Of a DNA stretch of 30,652 nt, positions 24,790 to 30,652 are shown piece by piece. The stretch covers positions 1 through 30,652 of the forward strand of contig QIHU01000609.1 of assembly GCA_003231035.1 (NCBI GenBank). The letters run 5' to 3'. The notes beneath the pieces were generated by a model. The model searched no databases. It saw only the letters and a list, made by a program, of their open reading frames with translations, and was not told the origin of the DNA. Source of the DNA: Acidobacteriota bacterium. GTDB taxonomy: Bacteria; Acidobacteriota; Thermoanaerobaculia; Multivoradales; SZUA-115. The translations under genes were made by a program, and so were the position numbers. The number at the start of each line of letters is the position of its first letter. The stretch's first letter is position 1.

Positions 24790-25929
24790 CTACTCGATCA
24801 GGAAGGGGGCAGCCAGAAAAGGGGCGATCTGCCGCTCCACATCGTTCCTCGAGATGTCGTTGACAATCACCGCCTCGCCGAGCTTCGCAGGAAGCACCCA
24901 GGCTACCCCAGATTCCCGCGCCTTCTTGTCGCGCCCGATCAGGGCTATCAGCTCCTCCCGGCCTAGCGAAGGCGGCAGCGGAGGCAAATCGAAGCGACCG
25001 AGCAGGCGTACCAAGCGGGGGGCCAACTCGGCGGCCAGATCGCGGGCTCGGGCCAAGCGCAGAGCGAAGAGCATGCCGTAGGCCACCGCTTCGCCGTGGC
25101 GCAAAGCGGAGAAACCGGCGGCCGCCTCCAGGGCGTGGCCCATGGTGTGGCCAAAATTGAGCACCCGTCGGCGGTCCGCCTCTTCCGGGTCCTCTTCCAC
25201 CACCTCGATCTTGGCGCGCGCCGAAGCCGCCACCACCGGGGCCAAAGCTGCCGCGTCGCCCGCGAGGAGCACCGCCAAGTCCCGTTCCACCCGGCTCAGC
25301 AGATCGGGATCGAGCAACGCCGCCATCTTCACCACTTCGGCCAAGCCGGCGCGCAGCTCTTCGCGCGGCAAGGTGGCGAGCAACCGGGTGTCGCACACCA
25401 CCGCCTCGGGATGGTGAAAGAGGCCGACGCAGTTCTTGGCCCCCGGCCGATCGACCGCCGTCTTGCCGCCGAGCGAGGCATCGACTTGGGCGAGCAGCGT
25501 GGTGGGGAGCTGCGCATACTCGATCCCGCGCAGAAAACAACCGGCGACGAAACCACCCAGATCGCCAACGCTACCGCCACCGAAGGTCAGCAGTCGGCTG
25601 TCGCGCTTGCCGCCCGCCGCCAGCATGCGGTCCCAGAGCTGGCCGGCCACCTCGAGATCCTTGGCCGCTTCCCCCTCCTCCACTTCCAGAACCTCGGTGA
25701 CCGCCGCGCGGTCGAACAGAGTTTGCAGGCGCTCTCCGTGCAACCCCCACACCCGAGGGGTGGTGAGGACGAAGAGAGCTCTCTCGCCAATCCACCCGGC
25801 CAGAGCGTCGAGGCTAGGCGCCAGGGCGCCCTCGCCAACCCAGATCCGCGTCTCACCGCGCGGGTGACGCAGCCGCAGCCGAGTAGCGGACGCCGGCCGG
25901 TTTGGCGGGGGGTGGACCGGTTCGTTCAA
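24790..25929 (-). CDS. aroB: 3-dehydroquinate synthase AroB
   Basis: Second shikimate-pathway step: converts DAHP to 3-dehydroquinate using NAD and a divalent metal. 379 aa. The NAD-binding motif GGGSVGD is at 117-123. The segment LPTTLLAQVDASLGGKTAVD is at 141-160 with the substrate-binding Lys. Metal ligands are Glu198 (in LAEVVK), His261 (in FGHTMGH) and His278 (in LRHGEA). The likely start is TTG 25929, overlapping the aspS stop by 4 nt (TTGA); no ATG or GTG is available near the conserved N-terminus. The first 15 residues are Pro-rich and poorly conserved. aroC is about 4 kb away on the other strand. Confidence 0.95.
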   Translation of the reverse strand: MNEPVHPPPNRPASATRLRLRHPRGETRIWVGEGALAPSLDALAGWIGERALFVLTTPRVWGLHGERLQTLFDRAAVTEVLEVEEGEAAKDLEVAGQLWDRMLAAGGKRDSRLLTFGGGSVGDLGGFVAGCFLRGIEYAQLPTTLLAQVDASLGGKTAVDRPGAKNCVGLFHHPEAVVCDTRLLATLPREELRAGLAEVVKMAALLDPDLLSRVERDLAVLLAGDAAALAPVVAASARAKIEVVEEDPEEADRRRVLNFGHTMGHALEAAAGFSALRHGEAVAYGMLFALRLARARDLAAELAPRLVRLLGRFDLPPLPPSLGREELIALIGRDKKARESGVAWVLPAKLGEAVIVNDISRNDVERQIAPFLAAPFLIE

Positions 25930-27695
25930 TCGGCCTCCTGGGGCTCGGCCTCCGCGGCCAGAGCCAAACCCAACTCTTCCACTTGGACTTGCTCCACCCG
26001 CGCGGGCGCTGCGGTCATCAGGCAGGTCGCAGAGGCGGTCTTGGGGAAGGCGATCACATCGCGGATCGAGTCGGCGCCGACCAGCATCATCACCAGCCGA
26101 TCCAACCCCAGCGCCAGGCCACCGTGGGGCGGCGCGCCGTAGCGCAGCGCTTCCAGCAAGAAGCCGAAGCGACGCTCGGCCTCTTCGGCGTCAATACCCA
26201 GCAGTTCGAAGACTCGCGACTGAATCTCGCGCTCATGAATACGAATCGAGCCCCCGCCGAGCTCCATCCCGTTGAGCACCACGTCATAGGCGCGCGACCG
26301 GGCCTTGCCGGGAGCGGAGGCGAGCAATTCGAGATCCCGAGGGTCGGGACTGGTGAAGGGATGGTGCAGGGAGTGCCACCGGTCGTTCTTCTCGTCCCGC
26401 TCGAAGAGCGGAAATTCGGTGATCCAAACAAAGGCGTGCTCGCCTTTCGGGATCAGGTCGTAGGTCGCCGCCAGCTCGAGGCGCAGAGCACCCAGCGCCG
26501 CCGCCGCGGTCGCCTCGGGAGCCGCCACGATCAAGGCCAGCCCCCCTTCTTCGAGGCCGAGCGCCTCGGCGGTGGCGTTCAACTGCTCGTCGTTAAGGAC
26601 CCCTTTGACCTGGAACTGGATCTCGCCGTCGCGACGGCGCAGGGTCAACGCCCCGGCGGCGCCACAGCGGCGGGCCACTTTGACCCAACCGTCAACCTGC
26701 TTACGGCTCGCGCCGGCCGCGCCAGCCACGGCGAAACCGCGAATCACTCCGCCGTCGGCGACGGTGGCGCTGAAAGCCCTGAAGTCACTCGTCGCCAAGA
26801 GGTCCGAGAGATCGATGATCTCCAGAGCGAAGCGCAGATCGGGCCGGTCGCTGCCGTAGCGGCGCATGGCCTCGGCGTAGGTGAGGCGAGGGAATTCTCG
26901 CGGCGGTTCGATTCCGGCCAGCGGAAAGACCCGCTGGAAGAGCCCCTCCACCAAGCGGATCACGTCCTCTTCGTCGACAAAGGACAGTTCGAGGTCAATC
27001 TGGGTGAATTCCGGCTGGCGGTCGGCGCGCAGATCCTCGTCGCGAAAGCAGCGGGCGATCTGGAGGTAGCGTTCGAAACCGCTCACCATCAGGATCTGCT
27101 TGAAGATCTGCGGCGACTGGGGCAAGGCATAGAAGCTGCCGCGATGGACCCGGCTCGGCACCAGGTAGTCGCGCGCCCCCTCCGGGGTCGAGCGGGTCAG
27201 CATCGGCGTTTCGATCTCCAGAAAGCCGTGCTCGTGGCAGTAGTTGCGCACCGCCTGGGTGACCTCGCTACGCAGCGCCAAGTTGTGCTGCAACTCTTCG
27301 CGGCGCAAGTCCAAGTAGCGATAGCGCAACCGCGTATCCTCACCGGCATCGCCCGCCGCGTCGGGGACGAAGGGCGGTGGGTCCGATGGCGACAAGATCT
27401 TTGCCCGATCGGGAAGCAGTTCCACCGCGCCGGTCGCCATCTTCGCGTTGGGACTCTCGCGCGCCACCACTTCGCCCTCGACCTCGATCACCCACTCGGC
27501 CCGGGCCACGGAGAGCACCGCGGTCACCTCCGGGTGCGCCTCGGGATAGACCGCCACCTGGGCCAGGCCGCTGCGATCCCGCAGGTCGAGAAAGATCAAA
27601 CCGCCCATATCGCGCCGTCGACGCACCCAGGCCTGAAGCAGCACTCGGCTGCCAATATCGCTCGTACTTAGGGTTCCCGCACCGCGCCGTTGCAT
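25926..27695 (-). CDS. aspS: Aspartyl-tRNA synthetase, bacterial type
   Basis: Charges tRNA-Asp, and possibly tRNA-Asn if non-discriminating. 589 aa. The N-terminal OB-fold (about 10-105) contains VRRRRDMGGLIFLDLRD, followed by the class II core with motif 1 FLEIETPMLT and motif 2 CFRDEDLRADRQPEFTQID. The bacterial GAD insertion spans about 275-405, and motif 3 is GLALGLDRLVMML near the C-terminus. The start ATG 27695 follows AGGAGG by only 4 nt; an in-frame ATG at 27716 adds seven residues but lacks a ribosome site. The residue after RRRRD is Met, where E. coli has Leu and the non-discriminating Pseudomonas enzyme has His. The stop overlaps the aroB start. Confidence 0.96.
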   Translation of the reverse strand: MQRRGAGTLSTSDIGSRVLLQAWVRRRRDMGGLIFLDLRDRSGLAQVAVYPEAHPEVTAVLSVARAEWVIEVEGEVVARESPNAKMATGAVELLPDRAKILSPSDPPPFVPDAAGDAGEDTRLRYRYLDLRREELQHNLALRSEVTQAVRNYCHEHGFLEIETPMLTRSTPEGARDYLVPSRVHRGSFYALPQSPQIFKQILMVSGFERYLQIARCFRDEDLRADRQPEFTQIDLELSFVDEEDVIRLVEGLFQRVFPLAGIEPPREFPRLTYAEAMRRYGSDRPDLRFALEIIDLSDLLATSDFRAFSATVADGGVIRGFAVAGAAGASRKQVDGWVKVARRCGAAGALTLRRRDGEIQFQVKGVLNDEQLNATAEALGLEEGGLALIVAAPEATAAAALGALRLELAATYDLIPKGEHAFVWITEFPLFERDEKNDRWHSLHHPFTSPDPRDLELLASAPGKARSRAYDVVLNGMELGGGSIRIHEREIQSRVFELLGIDAEEAERRFGFLLEALRYGAPPHGGLALGLDRLVMMLVGADSIRDVIAFPKTASATCLMTAAPARVEQVQVEELGLALAAEAEPQEAD

Positions 27696-27762
27696 ACCGC
27701 CTCCTGCTTTTTTCATTGGATGAGTCCCAGGCTGGAAAGGAGCCAGGGGAACTACTTTCGCA

Positions 27763-27768
27763 TAGAAT
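27763..27768 (+). promoter_or_regulatory. Possible -10 element for the glycosyltransferase gene
   Basis: TAGAAT matches the -10 consensus at five of six positions and ends 6 nt before the GTG start at 27775. A transcript from it would begin at or very near the start codon. No good -35 is visible at the usual distance, and no Shine-Dalgarno precedes the GTG. Confidence 0.35.
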
Positions 27769-27774
27769 CACACC

Positions 27775-27822
27775 GTGTCGAAACCCGTGCCGAAACCCGT
27801 GCCGAAACCCACCTCGAAACTC
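27775..27822 (+). repeat. 12-bp tandem repeat at the 5' end of the glycosyltransferase gene
   Basis: Four 12-bp units: GTGTCGAAACCC, then two copies of GTGCCGAAACCC, then the degenerate ACCTCGAAACTC. They encode VSKP, VPKP, VPKP and TSKL. Each of the first three starts with an in-frame GTG, so copy-number change would keep frame and could move the start. Confidence 0.85.
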
Positions 27823-28578
27823 AGTCCACCGCTACCGTCCGAGGTGATGGTCGACGTGCCCATCGACGTTGTCATCCCCGCCCTCAACGAAGAGCGCTCC
27901 CTACCCTTGGTGTTGGCCGATCTGCCGACCGACCGGGTCCGCCGGGTGGTGGTGGCGGACAACGGCTCAACCGACAACACGGCCGAGGTAGCCCGCCACG
28001 GAGGCGCAATCGTGGTTCCCGCTCCGCGCCCCGGCTACGGTAGCGCCTGTCTGGCCGCCCTCGCCTGGCTGCGCGACAACGACCCGCCGCACATCGTCGT
28101 CTTCCTGGACGCCGACTACTCGGACCGTCCCAGCGAACTGACCGAGCTGGTCGCCCCCATCCTCGCCGGTGACGCCGATTTGGTGATCGGCTCGCGGGTG
28201 CTGGGTAGGCGCGAACCGGGCGCCTTGCTCCCCCAAGCCCGCGCCGGCAATCTGGTCGCCTGTCTCCTCATCCGCCTCCTCTACGGCCATCGGTTTACCG
28301 ATCTCGGCCCCTTTCGCGCGATCCTGTGGGAGAGCCTCGAAACCTTGCACATGGACGATCCCGACTTCGGTTGGACCGCCGAGATGCAAGTCAAGGCCCT
28401 GCGCCATGGGCTCAAAGTCAGCGAAGTCCCGGTGAGCTACCGGCGGCGAATCGGAGTTTCCAAGATCACTGGCACCGTGGTCGGCACCCTGCGCGCGGGA
28501 TACAAGATTTTATGGACCGTCCTGCGCTACAGCGTCTCAAGACCTCGCGTCTCAGAACCTCGGGAGACCCTCCAGTGA
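27775..28578 (+). CDS. Glycosyltransferase family 2 protein
   Basis: GT-A fold transferase, 267 aa from GTG 27775 or 243 aa from ATG 27847. The core starts with DVVIPALNEE (about 30-39). VVADNGSTDNT follows as the nucleotide-binding strand and loop, and VVFLDADYSDRP contains the DxD metal motif. The FTDLGPFRAIL segment and the late YRRRIGVSKITG match the polyprenol-phosphate/dolichol-phosphate glycosyltransferase branch (DPM1-like). No C-terminal membrane spans are seen, so it is probably cytoplasmic or peripheral. The N-terminal Lys-Pro repeat lies outside the fold. The stop overlaps the thioesterase start (GTGA). Donor and acceptor sugars cannot be told from sequence. Confidence 0.9.
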   Translation: MSKPVPKPVPKPTSKLSPPLPSEVMVDVPIDVVIPALNEERSLPLVLADLPTDRVRRVVVADNGSTDNTAEVARHGGAIVVPAPRPGYGSACLAALAWLRDNDPPHIVVFLDADYSDRPSELTELVAPILAGDADLVIGSRVLGRREPGALLPQARAGNLVACLLIRLLYGHRFTDLGPFRAILWESLETLHMDDPDFGWTAEMQVKALRHGLKVSEVPVSYRRRIGVSKITGTVVGTLRAGYKILWTVLRYSVSRPRVSEPRETLQ

Positions 28579-29030
28579 ATCCAGGCGAGAGCCAGCTAGG
28601 GGTCCGTGTGGAGCTCGAGGTTCGCTATGCCGAGACCGACGCGATGGGCATCGTGCACCACTCCCGCTACCTGCCGTGGTTCGAGATCGCGCGCACCCAT
28701 CTGTGCAGCCGATGCGGCTACCATTACGCCGAGATCGAAGCGATGGGCTTTCAACTGATGGTCACCAAGGCCGAACTGACCTACCGCCAGGGCGCCCGCT
28801 ACGGCGAGATGGTGACGGTCGAATGCCACCTAGTGCGTCAGGCGAGTCGCGGCTTGCGCTTCGCTTACCGAGTCCTGCGCGACGGCAAGACGCTGGCCAC
28901 GGGGGCTACCGAGCACATTTGGGTCGACGTTAAGAAGGGTCGCCCTTGCCGTACCCCCGAAAAGCTGAAGGAGGGGTTCGCTCGCCTCGTGGTTAGCGGG
29001 AAGGCACGCGCAGCCTCTGGCCCTGCTTGA
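28575..29030 (+). CDS. YbgC-like acyl-CoA thioesterase (hotdog fold)
   Basis: 151 aa from GTG 28575, which overlaps the glycosyltransferase stop by 4 nt (GTGA) and has GGGAG about 9 nt upstream. The 4-hydroxybenzoyl-CoA thioesterase signature YAETDAMGIVHHSRY (about 18-32) holds the catalytic Asp22 and the following helix WFEIAR. The segments LTYRQGARYGEMVTVE and LATGATEHIWVD are the family's later strands. It hydrolyses acyl-CoA or acyl-ACP thioesters; YbgC in enterobacteria is tied to the Tol-Pal envelope system, but no tol genes are here. Its last 38 nt overlap the convergent LysM gene tail to tail. Confidence 0.9.
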   Translation: MNPGESQLGVRVELEVRYAETDAMGIVHHSRYLPWFEIARTHLCSRCGYHYAEIEAMGFQLMVTKAELTYRQGARYGEMVTVECHLVRQASRGLRFAYRVLRDGKTLATGATEHIWVDVKKGRPCRTPEKLKEGFARLVVSGKARAASGPA

Positions 29031-29772
29031 TCCGGTCCGAGCGCAACCGGTTCGTCCGCTTCAACTCCGCCACCGTGGTGCGATAGCGGCGCGCGATCGT
29101 CCACAAGGTGTCACCGGAACGAACCCGATAGATGACACTGCCCTTTCTGGCGCGACTGCGTTCCACCTTCAGCTTGGCCAGCGCCGAGGTCGCCCCGAGC
29201 TTGGCCAGGTAGCCGCGGTACTGCTTGGGAAAGAGCGCCACATGGTAGTGCGGTGGCCAGCGCTCGCGGGTCGCTTCGAGGACTCTCGAACGTTCGAGCG
29301 AAAGCAGCGTCTTCTCTAGCCAACGGCGACACTTGCGGCCCCGGCTGCGCCGCAGATCGAACGCCATGCCGGTCGGGTGCACCGATCTCGCGGAGGCGTT
29401 GGGCGGCTGATGGGACTTCGGCCGGGTCAGGCTGGTGACGACCAGTTTTTCGCCGCAGGCGGCCCGGTACTGCTTGCCCAACCGCTCCAGGAAGAGCTTG
29501 ACCTCGGGGCGAGCGTAGGCGAAGGAGACTTTCTTCAGCGCATAGTCACGATTACCGCGTACGGGAACCAGGTAGCCTCGACTGACAAAATTGTGGACCG
29601 CGGAGCGATTCTTCAAATAGGTATAGTCATGCTCCCGCGCGACGCGAATCTGGCGAGACATCGAGCCCTTGGAAGGCCGCAAACTACTGCTCGCCGCCGC
29701 CGCCGCGGACAGCGATGAAAGCGCCACCAGAGAACAGCAGACGAGAAGACGGGTGGCGGGAGAAACGAGCAT
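28993..29772 (-). CDS. Exported LAS-type peptidase-like protein with LysM domain
   Basis: 259 aa. A signal peptide (about 8-27, ending in alanines) sends it to the periplasm. The central domain carries an SxHxxGxAxD motif (Ser130, His132, Asp139 in SVHPTGMAFD) and a later HYH (175-177), the zinc-ligand pattern of LAS metallopeptidases (M15 and related D-Ala-D-Ala peptidases). It also resembles a family annotated as DUF5715. The C-terminal LysM repeat (about 215-257, YRVRSGDTLWTIARRY) should bind peptidoglycan. A murein endopeptidase or carboxypeptidase role is likely but unproven. A TTGACA/CACACT promoter sits so close that the transcript may be leaderless; no ribosome site is visible. Confidence 0.88.
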   Translation of the reverse strand: MLVSPATRLLVCCSLVALSSLSAAAAASSSLRPSKGSMSRQIRVAREHDYTYLKNRSAVHNFVSRGYLVPVRGNRDYALKKVSFAYARPEVKLFLERLGKQYRAACGEKLVVTSLTRPKSHQPPNASARSVHPTGMAFDLRRSRGRKCRRWLEKTLLSLERSRVLEATRERWPPHYHVALFPKQYRGYLAKLGATSALAKLKVERSRARKGSVIYRVRSGDTLWTIARRYRTTVAELKRTNRLRSDRIKQGQRLRVPSR

Positions 29773-29780
29773 CGCTATTT

Positions 29781-29809
29781 AGTGTGCCCGGTCTCCCGCT
29801 GCTTGTCAA
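29781..29809 (-). promoter_or_regulatory. Sigma-70-like promoter of the LysM peptidase-like gene
   Basis: On the minus strand a perfect -35 TTGACA (29809-29804), a 17-bp spacer and a -10 CACACT (29786-29781). The predicted start of transcription is within a few bases of the ATG at 29772, leaving almost no 5' leader. Confidence 0.55.
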
Positions 29810-29973
29810 TTTTCCCTGTCGCCATGGAAATCGTGGAATTACCCGGAAACCGCGAGGCTTCCTGGGTTGAAACTCCTCCCAGCGACCCACCTGGCTGGTC
29901 AGCGACCAGAACCTCAACGCTCCACCAACGAGAACGGACTCTGCGGCACCGGGCTGATAACCTCGCCGTCACC

Positions 29974-30652
29974 ATGCGACGCCTCAACCTCACCACCGGC
30001 GGCGAAAGCCATGGGCCGGGATTGACCGCCACTCTCACCGGATTTCCCGCCGGCCTTCGCCTCGACACTGAGTTCATCCGCCATGAGATGCGCCGCCGCC
30101 AGCACGGCTACGGCCGCGGCCAGCGGATGAAGATCGAGGTCGACGACGCCGAGATCCGCGGCGGGGTGCGCAACGGCGAGACCCTCGGTTCCCCGATCGT
30201 CCTGTGGATCGTCAACCGCGACTACAAGAACTGGGAACCGATGATGAGCCCGGTCGAGACGGTGCCGCACCGCGCCGAGCAGCGCCGGGTCCACACCCCT
30301 CGCCCCGGCCATGCCGACCTGGCCGGAGGGCTTAAGTACGGCCGCCACGACCTGCGCGACATTTTGGAGCGCGCCTCGGCCCGCGAGAGCGCCGCTCGGG
30401 TCGCCGCCGGAGCCTTCGCCAAGCTGCTGCTGGCTCAACTAGGCGTCGAAATCAAGAGCGGGGTGCGTTCGCTCGGCCCCCTCGGGGTCGACGCTCCGGT
30501 TGCCGACTGGACGCAGCTCGAAGCGGTCGACGAAGAGTCCCCGTTGCGCGCCATCGACCGGTCGCTAGAGGCGGAGATGGTCGCCTTGGTCGACCGCGCC
30601 AAGGAAGAGGGCGACACGCTGGGCGGCGCCGTCACCGTGATCGCCCACAATG
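29974..30652 (+). CDS. aroC: Chorismate synthase AroC (3' end off window)
   Basis: Last shikimate-pathway step: FMNH2-dependent elimination of phosphate from EPSP to give chorismate. 226 codons are visible of about 360-390 expected. The N-terminal signature LTTGGESHGPGL is intact, including the His of GESHG. Also present are RRRQHGYGRGQRMKIE, the family segment HTPRPGHADLAGGLKYG and the RASARESAARVAAGAFAK helix that binds flavin and substrate. The GYGRG form with the longer following loop fits the Gram-positive/Acidobacteria-like class of AroC. The start ATG 29974 lacks a visible Shine-Dalgarno. It diverges from the LysM gene, and the 201-bp gap between them holds that gene's promoter but no clear one for aroC. 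Confidence 0.95.
   Translation, partial: MRRLNLTTGGESHGPGLTATLTGFPAGLRLDTEFIRHEMRRRQHGYGRGQRMKIEVDDAEIRGGVRNGETLGSPIVLWIVNRDYKNWEPMMSPVETVPHRAEQRRVHTPRPGHADLAGGLKYGRHDLRDILERASARESAARVAAGAFAKLLLAQLGVEIKSGVRSLGPLGVDAPVADWTQLEAVDEESPLRAIDRSLEAEMVALVDRAKEEGDTLGGAVTVIAHN

Noticed and set aside
24260..25540. Minus-strand 426-codon open frame across aroB and the HD-GYP gene
   Set aside because: It is out of frame with both well-supported genes and consists of Arg/Gly/Ala-rich low-complexity sequence.
25902..27671. Long plus-strand open frame (589 codons) opposite aspS
   Set aside because: It mirrors aspS on the other strand, has no family motifs, and is Gln/Arg/His/Gly-rich as expected of a reverse-strand shadow in GC-rich DNA. 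aspS is certain.

Overview
The window is GC-rich (roughly two thirds G+C) chromosomal DNA from a Gram-negative, LPS-making bacterium. It carries lipid A genes (lpxD, lpxA, fabZ), the BamA/Skp outer-membrane assembly pair, a Lol lipoprotein exporter and a lipobox-bearing lipoprotein. The gene mix suggests a member of the Acidobacteriota or a relative: an FtsX-type Lol permease, ClpC beside bamA, an amidohydrolase fused to a CIA30-like domain, and HD-GYP with a Roadblock protein. This placement comes from gene content and style only; no rRNA or other taxonomic marker is present. Almost all the content is housekeeping. I see no phage, IS, integrase, CRISPR array, tRNA or rRNA.

Layout. (1) 1-12691, minus strand: one long envelope operon read right to left, lysS > lolC/E > lolD > clpC > bamA > skp > lpxD > fabZ > lpxA > Gfo/Idh/MocA oxidoreductase (a gnnA candidate, cut by the left edge). 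Several junctions overlap (ATGA, GTGA, an 8-nt overlap, TAATG). Two junctions are unusual: a strong intrinsic-terminator hairpin between skp and lpxD, and a 13-bp tandem repeat between lpxD and fabZ. (2) 12891-13687, plus: a purine nucleoside phosphorylase gene broken by what looks like a 10-bp deletion. (3) 13699-15288, minus: an unrecognised 529-aa protein. (4) 15514-18507, plus: hpt, ridA, then an amidohydrolase-CIA30 lipoprotein whose leader holds a set of inverted repeats. (5) 18522-22259, minus: ftsY > ribD > ribE > an unrecognised 341-aa protein, tightly packed. (6) 22358-27695, minus: aspS > aroB > HD-GYP sensor > Roadblock/LC7. (7) 27775-29030, plus: a family-2 glycosyltransferase translationally coupled to a YbgC-like thioesterase. 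(8) 28993-29772, minus: an exported LAS-type peptidase/LysM protein. (9) 29974 to the right edge, plus: aroC, incomplete.

How the genes work together. Region 1 links outer-membrane biogenesis steps: lipoprotein release (Lol), beta-barrel insertion (BamA, with the Skp chaperone) and the acylation steps of lipid A (LpxA, LpxD, plus FabZ for hydroxyacyl-ACP balance). The oxidoreductase next to lpxA raises the possibility of a 2,3-diamino lipid A. ribD and ribE are two riboflavin steps; aroB and aroC belong to the shikimate pathway but lie in separate units. hpt and the broken PNP are purine-salvage genes. No gene-free stretch exceeds 300 bp; the longest (15289-15513, 225 bp) separates the divergent 529-aa gene and hpt.

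Most interesting leads: the broken PNP gene, the inverted-repeat leader upstream of the amidohydrolase, the 13-bp repeat tract and terminator-like hairpin inside the lipid A operon, and the lpxA-gnnA-like pair. I do not see a clear, wholly new multi-gene system.
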